Source: Anaerolineaceae bacterium (GTDB lineage: Bacteria; Chloroflexota; Anaerolineae; Aggregatilineales; Phototrophicaceae). From it: a stretch of DNA of 37,621 nucleotides. Shown here piece by piece: positions 1 to 7,590 of the stretch. A program made the translations under genes and the position numbers. Numbering within the stretch: position 1 is the first letter of the stretch; each line of letters opens with the position of its first letter. Below the pieces are notes generated by a model that saw nothing but the letters and a program-made list of their open reading frames with translations, did no database searches and was not told where the DNA came from. The stretch spans positions 1-37,621 of the forward strand of contig WGMX01000015.1 in the NCBI GenBank assembly GCA_016124855.1, read 5' to 3'.

Positions 1-149
1 CCCCATAAATCACTGGCGCAAATTCCCCTAATATCGTTATCATCCATTTAGGCAGTTTAAGCATTTTCAACCTTGCTTGGCAGTTAGGTCAATTTGCTTA
101 TTCTGCCTCCTTTTTCTTCCTTATTCATGTACAAAGTCCAGACTATAAC

Positions 150-644
150 ATGTCAGATAATGTTGAGATTGGTTTTGGATTTGAAGATGGTCGCTTAAAA
201 CAGACTAGAATAGAGATTAATAATCCAGGGAAATGGCTGCAAGTAGATTCCGACGTGATTTCTCCCGCAAAAATAGTCGCACAATTTGAAGATACGCCAG
301 AAGTTTATATTGGTGAGTATTCCCCAACCATTCGATTGTCTGAATACAATCTGATTTTGCTTTATCGAAGCCGTGGAATAGAAATCCATTACATATTTGA
401 TGTAAGCCATGATAATTTGGAGCGGCCTTTAAATAATCTCAATTTATGTTTAGACCTTAAACACATCACAAGTGTTGAATTCTCTTTGTCAAGTTCGGCT
501 CTTGATGATAAGCAATATTCAGAGGATTATAAAAAACCCAAAAATGCTTTTGGAGTCGGCATCACTACAGAGAACATTGTGCAGTTTTTCAAATATCACC
601 CGGAGGAATGTCTGAATGTTTCGCAATACAAAGCGCAGCCATAG
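150..644 (+). CDS. hypothetical protein, about 164 aa
   Basis: I do not recognise this gene. The product is a soluble, mildly acidic protein of alternating hydrophobic strands with no signal peptide or membrane segment, and it ends in a tail rich in Lys, Asn and Gln. The frame is open upstream to about position 9, but no ATG lies there and the upstream translation is hydrophobic and does not look like protein. No Shine-Dalgarno site precedes ATG 150, and a GTG at 129 is an alternative start, so the 5' end is uncertain. Its stop (642-644) overlaps the ribosome binding site of the next gene, so the two are probably cotranscribed and translationally coupled. The size and pairing would suit an immunity or accessory protein, but nothing in the sequence shows that. 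Confidence 0.6.
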   Translation: MSDNVEIGFGFEDGRLKQTRIEINNPGKWLQVDSDVISPAKIVAQFEDTPEVYIGEYSPTIRLSEYNLILLYRSRGIEIHYIFDVSHDNLERPLNNLNLCLDLKHITSVEFSLSSSALDDKQYSEDYKKPKNAFGVGITTENIVQFFKYHPEECLNVSQYKAQP

Positions 645-655
645 AGGAGTCTGAA

Positions 656-1129
656 ATGAGTATTATAAATGATCTTGAAACCCTGCTTGATGATGCCACT
701 GATACACTCGCTACCCTGAACAGCTTGATTGGACAGCTTCAGGTGCAGTATCCGGCGTGCGAAACAATCACGATTGATCTTAAGACACAACCCCAAGGAC
801 AAACATCCTATAATACCAATGCCTCGAAAACTTATACCGTGACCCTCTCTGGAAGCGGCCTCGTCGGGCAGGATGGTGGAGGTGATTATACGGGCGATGC
901 TTTCTACTACGAATATGCCGCAAATCCCGGCACTTGGCTGGCCTATGGTTCAAATGGGATCAAGATTAATGGTAGTATCCCCTCGCCACTTCCATCATTC
1001 TCCAACGACCATACCTATGTACTCCAACTCAATGGTACTGGAACGCCTTTCAGTTTCAATTTTGTTGATCCGTCCTATGGCGAGAACAATGGAACACTTA
1101 GTATTGAAGTCTGTCTAGATATCGACTAG
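656..1129 (+). CDS. small beta-rich protein, possible LecA-like lectin fold
   Basis: This 157-aa protein starts at ATG 656, chosen because AGAGGAG at 643-649 sits 6 nt upstream. The longer frame from 608 has no such site. The N-terminal 30 residues look helical, with repeated Leu and Asp. The rest is rich in Gly, Thr, Ser and Asn and suits a beta sandwich. Near the C-terminus, D-x-x-YGENNG followed by an alternating strand resembles the calcium- and sugar-binding loop of PA-IL/LecA-type lectins (D-x-x-x-T-YGNN-x-G). The match is short and lacks the Thr ligand, so the fold is inference. There is no signal peptide. It lies directly downstream of the unrecognised gene at 150 and is probably its operon partner. 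It ends facing the convergent MFS gene. Confidence 0.65.
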   Translation: MSIINDLETLLDDATDTLATLNSLIGQLQVQYPACETITIDLKTQPQGQTSYNTNASKTYTVTLSGSGLVGQDGGGDYTGDAFYYEYAANPGTWLAYGSNGIKINGSIPSPLPSFSNDHTYVLQLNGTGTPFSFNFVDPSYGENNGTLSIEVCLDID

Positions 1130-1176
1130 GCTGCAACCACTCTTTTTTTGATAAAACGTATTCAGGTAAGAATCAA

Positions 1177-1212
1177 AAACGCCTTGTGACTCTGATGCGT
1201 GACAAGGCGTTT
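1177..1212 (-). terminator. rho-independent terminator of the MFS gene (possibly bidirectional)
   Basis: An 11-bp perfect stem pairs 1177-1187 with 1202-1212 around a 14-nt loop. Read on the minus strand, a run of five T follows it. It begins about 20 nt past the stop of the minus-strand MFS gene. A separate T run on the plus strand (about 1142-1149) precedes the hairpin, so it may also stop transcripts of the convergent plus-strand gene, less efficiently. Confidence 0.75.
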
Positions 1213-1232
1213 GCTTTATATCAAGGTGGCTA

Positions 1233-2858
1233 TCAGTCGCCGACCTGCTGCATCTCCCGTTTTGTGGGGATAGCCGGTTGAGGGGCATGAGGATCAACTG
1301 CGTCTTCGTCATCGGTATGCGGCTGGACATGCCGAAGCGCCACTATTGCGAGGAGGCCGAGGCCGATCACGACGACAAACCCGATAATCGACATGACTTG
1401 GAGTGAATGGCTGAAGGACTCGCGGGAAATGGTGGCGAGGGTTGTGCCTAGATCAGCGGGGAGTTTGGCGGCAGCGAGTAATGCTCCACCGAGTGTTTCT
1501 TGCGCGGACTTGATGGCTTCGGCGGGCATGTTGGCTGACACGTTGGCGGCGATTTGACCACGATAGAGCGCAAGGCCAATACTGCCGAGGATGGCGATGC
1601 CCAATGAGCCACCAAGTTCATTGCTGGTTTCGGAAATGGCTGAGGCTGCTCCGGCGCGTTCAGGCGGCGCGGTGGTGATAATCATGTCGGAGGTCAGGGT
1701 AAAGATAAAGCCAAAACCCACCGAGAGAATGGTGTTGCCAATGACCACCAAGGCGAGGGAGTTTGCACCCACTTGGGAGATCATGCCAAAACCGACCGCG
1801 ACGAAGACCATTCCAAAGGCGATGACAAAGGCTGGTTTAACACGGCGTACCAAAACCGGCGCGATATTCGACCCCGCGACACTGGCAATGGCTCCCGGCA
1901 CAGACCACAATCCGGCTTCCAAGGGGGAGAGTCCTAAAACCAGTTGCAGATATTGGGCGATGAAAAGGAACGAGCCAAAACCGACGAAAATCGCCGATGT
2001 GTTGATGGCAAGTGAGGCGCTAAACGCAGGAATACGAAACAAGCGCAGATCAAGCAGCGGATCGGCAAGCGTGCGCTGACGATGGACAAATGAATAGCCG
2101 ACGACCAGACCGACAACGATTGACCCAATTGCCAGCGCGCTCACACCCTCCTGCGCGATTTGCTTCAGGCCAAAAATAATGGTCAGCACCGCAATCAGGG
2201 ACATGGCCGCACTTAACAGGTCAAACCGTCCCGGATTGGGGTCTTTGTATTCCGGCAGCAGCAGCGGCCCGGCGATTAACAAAATCACCATGACGACTGT
2301 GCCGATCAAGAAAACTGATCCCCACGAGAAATGCTCTAGGAGAAAACCGCCGACCAGCGGGCCAATGGCGCTGCCCGCCGAGAAGCCGGAAACCCAGATG
2401 CCGATGGCGCTGGTTCGCTGACGGTTATCCAGAAACATATTGCGAATGAGCGACATGGTGGAAGGCATCAAGGTCGCGCCGGCGATACCCATCAAAGCAC
2501 GGAAAGCGATCAGCATCGGGGCGCTGGTCGCAAAAGCCGCCAATATGGAAGTTAGTCCGAAAGCCGCCGCACCAATCATGAGCAGCTTACGCCGTCCGAT
2601 GCGATCTCCCAATGTTCCCATGGTGATGAGCGAACCGGCTATCATAAAGCCATAAATATCGACGATCCACAGCAGTTGGGTGCTGGTGGGTTGAAGCGCT
2701 TCACTCAGATGAGGAACGGCCAAGTGCAGCACCGTTAAATCCATCGAGATCAGCAGCGTGGGCAGCATGAGAACAGCGAGGCCAATCCATTCGCGCCGTC
2801 CGGCACGGTGTGGCGCAGACGAATTAACGCGAGACTCGTTCGCTTTACTTAGGGACAT
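1233..2858 (-). CDS. MFS drug efflux transporter, DHA2 (QacA/EmrB-like, 14 TM)
   Basis: This 541-aa inner-membrane protein is a probable proton-coupled exporter of drugs or toxic compounds. The N-terminus is a short hydrophilic stretch, followed by TM1 with the ISMDLTVLHLAVP segment typical of the DHA2 group, then the motif-A loop MGTLGDRIGRRKLL between TM2 and TM3. The motif-C-type helix GFSAGSAIGPLVGG of antiporters also occurs. About 14 hydrophobic segments fit DHA2, and the length is normal. The tail is hydrophilic and acidic. ATG 2858 is preceded by AAGGAG at 6 nt, a strong site. No regulator gene is adjacent. A hairpin terminator follows at 1177-1212. The substrate cannot be told from the sequence. 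Confidence 0.93.
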   Translation of the reverse strand: MSLSKANESRVNSSAPHRAGRREWIGLAVLMLPTLLISMDLTVLHLAVPHLSEALQPTSTQLLWIVDIYGFMIAGSLITMGTLGDRIGRRKLLMIGAAAFGLTSILAAFATSAPMLIAFRALMGIAGATLMPSTMSLIRNMFLDNRQRTSAIGIWVSGFSAGSAIGPLVGGFLLEHFSWGSVFLIGTVVMVILLIAGPLLLPEYKDPNPGRFDLLSAAMSLIAVLTIIFGLKQIAQEGVSALAIGSIVVGLVVGYSFVHRQRTLADPLLDLRLFRIPAFSASLAINTSAIFVGFGSFLFIAQYLQLVLGLSPLEAGLWSVPGAIASVAGSNIAPVLVRRVKPAFVIAFGMVFVAVGFGMISQVGANSLALVVIGNTILSVGFGFIFTLTSDMIITTAPPERAGAASAISETSNELGGSLGIAILGSIGLALYRGQIAANVSANMPAEAIKSAQETLGGALLAAAKLPADLGTTLATISRESFSHSLQVMSIIGFVVVIGLGLLAIVALRHVQPHTDDEDAVDPHAPQPAIPTKREMQQVGD

Positions 2859-2988
2859 TGTAGCTCCTTGGGGCTGTTGGATTGTGTATTTATGGGACAG
2901 TGCTTCGCGTACCTATAGTAGACGCGGCCAGATAGAACAAATTTACCTAACCACATATAACAATGTACAAACGTTCTAGTTGTTGCAG

Positions 2989-3060
2989 AAGACCTCATCC
3001 CTTAACCTCTGCTATTTTGACTACTCATAATACAGTATCTAAATTAAGGGAGAGGGTCTT
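2989..3060. repeat. long imperfect inverted repeat, dispersed-repeat type
   Basis: Arms 2989-3005 and 3044-3060 pair over 17 positions with two mismatches and one G-T, around a 38-nt loop. The arms carry CCTCATCCCTTAA and TTAAGGGAGAGGG, the style of the C/T-rich and G/A-rich dispersed repeats common in gaps of large environmental bacterial genomes. It is not a normal terminator, because no T run follows on either strand. It lies in the gap between the MFS gene start and the nucleoside hydrolase stop. Confidence 0.6.
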
Positions 3061-3075
3061 GTAAAAAAACGACAG

Positions 3076-4002
3076 TTAATGGCTGACAATATCCAACCAC
3101 AACTGATCAAAAGCCGTTACATCAACCTGTGTGACAATCGGCGTAGGTCTGCCGTTGGCAGAGCGAGTTTCGTAAAGGTAGCTGTCGCGGACTTCGACTT
3201 TAAGCGGCACGGTTTCAATGATCACGCCTGTATTCCAGCCTACGGCGACAGCACAGGCTAATGGGTCGTGATGGAAGTTGATGAAATCGGCGGGCAGCTT
3301 AGGCGAACTCGCGCCGTGTCGTTCGGCTAAATTTTCAGTCCGCGTGAAAACGTCAGCTTGGCGCAGCAGTAAAGCACTCAAGGGATCGCTGCCGGATAAG
3401 CGCGATAAATCGGATTGGCGAAAAGCGGTTTGAGCCGTGAGAGTCAGCGGCACGAGTGTCGGGTTGGCATGTTCAAAAATATACTGAGTGGCCTTTACAT
3501 CCAACTGCATATTCCAATCATCTTCACGGCTGAACTGCGGATAACCGGATGGAATGTCATCGACATATCCGCCCATCACGAACAGCTTGGCATCCTTCAA
3601 TATGCCGGGATATTTTTGGTCAACTAGCATGAAATTGGTGAAAGGGCCGATACCGACTAAGATGGCGCCCTGCTCGATGCTTGACTTGAGGGTTTCGAGC
3701 GCGTCATCTATCGGATTGGGATGCAGTCGCATCGGTTCAGGCCAGTTTTCGGACTCGGGCGGATAACCAAGTTCGCTGTAACGGAAAAAACCATCAGCTA
3801 AATCTGCGCCTGCCGCAAAAGGAATGTCGCTGTGTCCGGCAATCTTGAGCACGTATTCCACATAACCGGCGCGCCTGCCATGCGCTTCGGCAGTTGTGGT
3901 GATGCCTGTAATGTCAAGGTCAGGCCATTTGAGCAGCATAGCGAGGGCGCATAAATCGTCCATGTCACCACCGAGGTCGGTATCGAGGTGTATTTTAGAC
4001 AC
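3076..4002 (-). CDS. nucleoside hydrolase (IU-NH family)
   Basis: This 308-aa cytosolic enzyme is expected to split the N-glycosidic bond of ribonucleosides for purine or pyrimidine salvage. The N-terminal calcium- and ribose-binding motif reads DTDLGGDMDD (residues 7-16), the variant form seen in many bacterial members. Close to the C-terminus, HHDPLACAVA supplies the conserved His-Asp pair. The length is usual for the family. The start is GTG 4002: GGAG lies 8 nt upstream, whereas a nearby ATG is out of frame. It is a stand-alone gene with short gaps on either side. Base specificity cannot be judged, and some relatives act on other glycosides. Confidence 0.9.
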   Translation of the reverse strand: MSKIHLDTDLGGDMDDLCALAMLLKWPDLDITGITTTAEAHGRRAGYVEYVLKIAGHSDIPFAAGADLADGFFRYSELGYPPESENWPEPMRLHPNPIDDALETLKSSIEQGAILVGIGPFTNFMLVDQKYPGILKDAKLFVMGGYVDDIPSGYPQFSREDDWNMQLDVKATQYIFEHANPTLVPLTLTAQTAFRQSDLSRLSGSDPLSALLLRQADVFTRTENLAERHGASSPKLPADFINFHHDPLACAVAVGWNTGVIIETVPLKVEVRDSYLYETRSANGRPTPIVTQVDVTAFDQLWLDIVSH

Positions 4003-4138
4003 GAGAGAATCTCCATATGGTTAGTCATTGCTGTAATCAAATAGGCGTAAACAAATAACCGTCCTTCTTGTGGAATGCGGATGCGTTTCAGAACAGCAGT
4101 TACTTACCACATGTCAGGGACTCCTCACGCGAAATCAT

Positions 4139-4981
4139 TTACTGAATGATGAATTCAAGCGGTTGAGCTTGATACTTGATTACATTGACCTGATCGCCAA
4201 CATTCAAAACACCGGACGCACGATGAATCGCATTTTGGGCGAACATCACCCCGCGTTCCTGCTTGCGATAGGTGTTGAGCGTCGCCAGCGGTTCGGCTTT
4301 ATCAGGAATAGTACCGGTTGCCGGATCAACTGTCGTCATGACGCAGCGGGCGCAGGCTTTCACCAGATCAAAAGTCATTTCACCGATTTGGGCTTCGCGC
4401 CATGTATCTTCGGCAAAAGGGGCGCTATCGGTAATGACGATGTTCGGGCGGAAACGCTTCATGGGAATGGCTTCGCTGCCGCGTTCCATCAGCCGTTGGT
4501 TGAGATCATCCAAAGAGGACTCGGATACGATCAAGGCTGGATAACCATCGGCGAAACCCACCTGCGCCGGATATGGCGCGTAATCCGGATTGACAGGCCG
4601 CACAAAGCTATCGGTCATGCGCGTCAGACGGGCATCCACTTTGAGGTAATCGCTAAACCACTGTGCTAATTCATCGCCTTCATCCCACGCTTCGCAGTCG
4701 GCACGCCAAACCCTGACCATGCGCGGCTCAGGCCGTTCGGCTTCGAGGGGAATAGTCATCAGGTTCATGCCGGGAGCAGTCAGCCTTAGGGCATCACCGT
4801 CAAACACGGGTTGAATGAGCGCCATCGGCGGCAGTTCACGCTGCGTGTAAAACATGCCGTCCGAATCGGTCACCACCCAGCGGCGATCCCATAATGGGCC
4901 ACGTTGATCGAAGCCAATGGTTTGATGCGTCAAACCCGCACATGATTTGATGGGATAGGTGTATAAAGCCGAGACGTGCAT
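4139..4981 (-). CDS. MOSC domain protein with MOSC N-terminal beta-barrel (YcbX/mARC-like)
   Basis: This 280-aa protein has an N-terminal MOSC-type barrel (residues about 1-125, beginning HVSALYTYPIKSC) and a C-terminal MOSC domain (about 130-275). The pair CARC (Cys210 and Cys213), followed by TTVDPATG, matches the molybdenum-cofactor cysteine loop of YcbX and mARC proteins. These reduce N-hydroxylated compounds such as N-hydroxylated base analogues. No ferredoxin domain is fused, so it would need a separate electron donor. AAGGAG stands 5 nt before ATG 4981. It follows no obvious operon. The family is clear; the reduced substrate is not. Confidence 0.9.
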   Translation of the reverse strand: MHVSALYTYPIKSCAGLTHQTIGFDQRGPLWDRRWVVTDSDGMFYTQRELPPMALIQPVFDGDALRLTAPGMNLMTIPLEAERPEPRMVRVWRADCEAWDEGDELAQWFSDYLKVDARLTRMTDSFVRPVNPDYAPYPAQVGFADGYPALIVSESSLDDLNQRLMERGSEAIPMKRFRPNIVITDSAPFAEDTWREAQIGEMTFDLVKACARCVMTTVDPATGTIPDKAEPLATLNTYRKQERGVMFAQNAIHRASGVLNVGDQVNVIKYQAQPLEFIIQ

Positions 4982-5205
4982 GGTCGCTCCTTCAGCACCC
5001 GCTTGATGAGTATTTGATGATTGTAACAGTGAATCTGAAGCGGTTGAAAGGGGTCTATAGAACCAAAATCCAGCTAAAGCCTCACATTATCATCAGATTT
5101 GGGCAGGTTGAATATGAGCAGCAGCGTAACTAATTCACAATAATTGTGTTAAAAAAACTTCTGGCCTATAGCCAAAATCAGAAAATGGCTGTATGCTCTG
5201 TAGTA

Positions 5206-5234
5206 TTGACATGATAACGTGAAGCGGCTACAAT
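5206..5234 (+). promoter_or_regulatory. sigma70-type promoter of tRNA-Ala
   Basis: A perfect -35 box TTGACA (5206-5211) and a -10 box TACAAT (5229-5234) are separated by exactly 17 nt. The predicted start lies about 6 nt before the tRNA, leaving a very short 5' leader. This is the strongest promoter seen in the window. Confidence 0.88.
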
Positions 5235-5246
5235 GCTCGCCTATAG

Positions 5247-5319
5247 GGGCCTATAGCTCAGTTGGGAGAGCGCTTCAATGGCATTGAAGAGGTCAAGGGT
5301 TCGAGTCCCTTTAGGTCCA
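5247..5319 (+). tRNA. tRNA-Ala (anticodon GGC)
   Basis: The 73-nt sequence folds into a full cloverleaf. The acceptor stem GGGCCTA pairs with TAGGTCC and contains G3-U70, the alanine identity pair. The D arm is GCTC/GAGC, the anticodon stem is CTTCA/TGAAG, and the T stem is AAGGG/CCCTT with loop TTCGAGT. Loop ATGGCAT puts GGC at 34-36. Positions 32 and 38 are A and U, the pairing known to be conserved in tRNA-Ala(GGC). The discriminator is A73. CCA is not encoded (AAG follows), so the end must be added by nucleotidyltransferase. A promoter lies just upstream and a terminator downstream. Confidence 0.96.
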
Positions 5320-5366
5320 AAGAAGCAGACTCACATCTAAACTGTATCGCCAAGCATGCCGTTTCG

Positions 5367-5408
5367 CCCCTTGATCATCACTGGAATTGATGCACAGGGG
5401 GTTTTTGT
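5367..5408 (+). terminator. probable rho-independent terminator after tRNA-Ala
   Basis: CCCCT (5367-5371) pairs with AGGGG (5396-5400), and an inner CATCA/TGATG helix closes a 7-nt loop. GTTTTTGTTT follows directly. It lies about 48 nt past the tRNA end. The stem has an internal loop, so it is weaker than a classic terminator. Confidence 0.6.
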
Positions 5409-5467
5409 TTCCACACCGCTGCCGCTGAACAATTTTATCAGTGGTGCAAATGAGAAAGGGCTGTACT

Positions 5468-5638
5468 GTGGCAAAACAAAAGCAAGGTCCACTGGACAAA
5501 CTGAGCAACCGGCTGCGCGAAATTGTAGATGAGATTGACCGCTTGCTTAACCCCCAACAGCCGAAACGTGCCCCTGTTCCAGTACCTGTGCGTGTACCGC
5601 GCCCACAAGACCGGCGTAATCCTTACGGACGCTATTAG
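5468..5638 (+). CDS. small basic Pro-rich protein, hypothetical
   Basis: I do not recognise this short gene (about 56 aa). The first half forms a charged amphipathic helix (DKLSNRLREIVDEIDRLL). The second half alternates Pro, Val and Arg and ends in an Arg/Tyr tail, so the protein is small, cytosolic and positively charged, perhaps a nucleic-acid- or partner-binding peptide. The start is uncertain. GTG 5468 has an AAAGGG-like site 7 nt upstream, while GTG 5441 and ATG 5450 in the same frame have no site. It sits between the tRNA terminator and a strong terminator at 5673-5704, so it would be its own transcription unit. The clean helix pattern and the terminator support a real gene. Confidence 0.5.
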   Translation: MAKQKQGPLDKLSNRLREIVDEIDRLLNPQQPKRAPVPVPVRVPRPQDRRNPYGRY

Positions 5639-5672
5639 TCTGTAGTCTTGCCAACTAAGCAAATATGTTTGA

Positions 5673-5704
5673 CGCGGCGGCCATCGCAGGGTGCGCCGCG
5701 TTTT
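5673..5704 (+). terminator. rho-independent terminator
   Basis: CGCGGCG (5673-5679) pairs perfectly with CGCCGCG (5694-5700) around a 14-nt loop and is followed by TTTT. It lies about 35 nt after the stop of the small basic-protein gene and before the promoter of the HAD phosphatase. Confidence 0.75.
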
Positions 5705-5717
5705 CATTTCTGAACCT

Positions 5718-5726
5718 TGGTATAAT
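5718..5726 (+). promoter_or_regulatory. extended -10 promoter of the HAD phosphatase gene
   Basis: TGG precedes a perfect TATAAT (5721-5726), giving an extended -10 element. No good -35 is seen at the right distance. The start of transcription would be near 5733, about 54 nt before ATG 5787. Confidence 0.55.
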
Positions 5727-5786
5727 TCCGTTCCACTTATTACACTACAAGCACATTCATTTGATTTTGCGCTTAGGAACATCAAT

Positions 5787-6611
5787 ATGGCACAACCTGT
5801 AAAAGGCTTTATCTTCGATTTGGATGGCACAGTTTATCTGGGTGAATCAGCGCTTCCCGGTGCAGTGGAAGGCATTTCGAAACTGCGCCAGATGGGTATG
5901 AAGGTGCTGTTCGTCAGCAACAAACCGCTTGAACCGCGTGAGAATTACGCCAAGAAACTCAGCAAGCTCGGCATCCCCGCTACACCGGATGATGTGGTGA
6001 CATCCGCTTATGTCCTCGGCTATCATCTCGCCAAGACACAACCCCAGCTCCGACTCTATGTGGTCGGTGAGGAAAACTTGCTCAATGAACTGCGCGGCTT
6101 TGGCTTAACGGTCGTCAATGAGTTTATGGATCAAAGTCCATTGGAAGTCATTCATCCTCATGGTGTGGATGCGGTGGTGGTCGCTTTTGACCGGACGTTA
6201 GATTACCGCAAGCTGAACACTGCTTACCAAGCGCTGAAAAATGGCGCACACTTCTTCGCCACTAATGCCGATAAAATGTGTCCCATGCCCGGTGGTGGCA
6301 TTCCCGACGCAGGCGGTACGATTGCCGCATTGGAGCATATGACTGGACGACAGGTCGAACTGCTGGCAGGCAAACCGTCAACGCTGATTATTGAAGTGGC
6401 GCTGCAAAAGTTAGGGCTGGCTGCCGCCAATGTGATGATGGTTGGCGACCGCCTCGAAACCGACATCTTCATGGGTCAGCAGGCCGGAATGCAAACCGCC
6501 GCCACCATGACCGGCGCATCAACCCGCGCCGATGTGGCTAAGATGACTACGCCCCCGACTTATGTTATTGATGGTTTAGCAGAGTTACCCGCCATCGTCA
6601 GCAAATCTTAA
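5787..6611 (+). CDS. HAD-IIA family phosphatase (NagD / phosphoglycolate-phosphatase-like)
   Basis: This 274-aa cytosolic phosphatase removes phosphate from small metabolites such as sugar phosphates, nucleotides or phosphoglycolate. HAD motif I FDLDGTVYLG carries the Asp nucleophile and acid (about residues 11 and 13). Motif II is FVSNK, AGKPS supplies the Lys, and motif IV reads GDRLETDIFMG. The large insertion between motifs II and III is the C2 cap of class IIA, with a GGGIPDAGG segment. ATG 5787 is chosen because AGGA stands 8 nt upstream; the frame extends 32 codons further without a site. The C-terminal Asp-rich motif and length are normal. Its substrate cannot be assigned. Confidence 0.92.
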   Translation: MAQPVKGFIFDLDGTVYLGESALPGAVEGISKLRQMGMKVLFVSNKPLEPRENYAKKLSKLGIPATPDDVVTSAYVLGYHLAKTQPQLRLYVVGEENLLNELRGFGLTVVNEFMDQSPLEVIHPHGVDAVVVAFDRTLDYRKLNTAYQALKNGAHFFATNADKMCPMPGGGIPDAGGTIAALEHMTGRQVELLAGKPSTLIIEVALQKLGLAAANVMMVGDRLETDIFMGQQAGMQTAATMTGASTRADVAKMTTPPTYVIDGLAELPAIVSKS

Positions 6612-6657
6612 ATATTAGTGTTTCCTAAATCGATTTAATCATTTTAGAAGGTTAGTG

Positions 6658-7590
6658 ATGGTTTTGACTCGTCGTAAACGCAATATCATGATCATTATCG
6701 TCAGCCTTCTAATTATAGTGATCCTCATCTCCATCTTTTTAACACGGCTGGCTTATGATTTCATATCACTTAATGCTTCACCAGCTCCTATAACACACCC
6801 CGACAGACCATTCGAAGAAGTGTCGTTTCCATCACACGGACGAAACTATTCAGTCTATGCTTTCTGGCAAACCACCAAACCCGATGCGCCTGTCATTATC
6901 AATGTTCATGGTTATAAAGGCAGCCGTTACGCTGGATATATTCAGAAACGCGCAAGTATTTTGCTGGATATGGGCTATAACGTTCTCACACCCGATCTAA
7001 GCGACAACGGTGGTAAAACGGTTGAAGATGGACGCATCAGCATGGGCTTTGATGAAAAGTACGATGTTCTAGGCAGCTATGCCTTTCTCATTGCGAAGGG
7101 GTTTAAACCGGAACAGATTGGTATCGTTTCTGAGTCAATGGGCGCGGCGGCAAGTTTGTTGGCGCTGCAAATTCAGCCGCAAATCAAAGTTATTTGGGCA
7201 GATAGTCCTTTCTCGGATGCAGCAACCGTATTACGAGAACAAGCCAGCAATTTAAATTTGCCCAGCGTGATTATCGACGGTAGTTTAATCTGGGCCAAAA
7301 TCCTTTCAGACGACAACATTTTTGAGGTTTCACCGATCCGACTCGGCGCAGATTTGGCGGCGAATAAACAATCGGTCTATCTGACAACTTGCGTGTCAGA
7401 TACGGTCGTGAATCCACATCACGCTAGGGATTTATATACCGATTACAAGGCAAAAGGCGTGGATGTTCAGCTTTGGGAAAATCAAAACTGCAATCAACAC
7501 ATTGGTGGTTTTCTCGTTGATACCGATGAATATATCAAAAACTTAGGCAGGTACTTGAACGATAAGCTACCTGTTAGTACGAGTAACTAA
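6658..7590 (+). CDS. membrane-anchored alpha/beta hydrolase
   Basis: This 310-aa protein has a basic start followed by a single N-terminal membrane anchor (residues about 10-32). Its catalytic domain therefore probably faces outwards, although the positive N-terminus alone is the evidence. The oxyanion-loop region reads INVHGYKGSR (81-90). The nucleophile is Ser160 in SESMG, a variant of GxSxG. Asp248 (SDTVV) and His281 (NQHIGG) complete a likely triad. Relatives are esterases or peptidase-like hydrolases of the BEM46 type. AGAAGG lies 6 nt before ATG 6658, which is preferred to GTG 6655. The end overlaps the convergent glpD by 24 nt. Confidence 0.85.
   Translation: MVLTRRKRNIMIIIVSLLIIVILISIFLTRLAYDFISLNASPAPITHPDRPFEEVSFPSHGRNYSVYAFWQTTKPDAPVIINVHGYKGSRYAGYIQKRASILLDMGYNVLTPDLSDNGGKTVEDGRISMGFDEKYDVLGSYAFLIAKGFKPEQIGIVSESMGAAASLLALQIQPQIKVIWADSPFSDAATVLREQASNLNLPSVIIDGSLIWAKILSDDNIFEVSPIRLGADLAANKQSVYLTTCVSDTVVNPHHARDLYTDYKAKGVDVQLWENQNCNQHIGGFLVDTDEYIKNLGRYLNDKLPVSTSN

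Noticed and set aside
1..149. Coding extension upstream of the first gene
   Set aside because: The frame is open from about 9 but lacks ATG, and the translation is hydrophobic and unlike the following protein.
1591..2079. Open frame of 162 codons on the plus strand inside the MFS gene
   Set aside because: It is antisense to a clear transporter, rich in Pro, Thr and Lys as expected from reversed TM codons, and has no ribosome site.
4070..4669. Open frame of 199 codons on the plus strand
   Set aside because: It lies opposite the MOSC gene, whose motifs are intact; the translation shows no family features.
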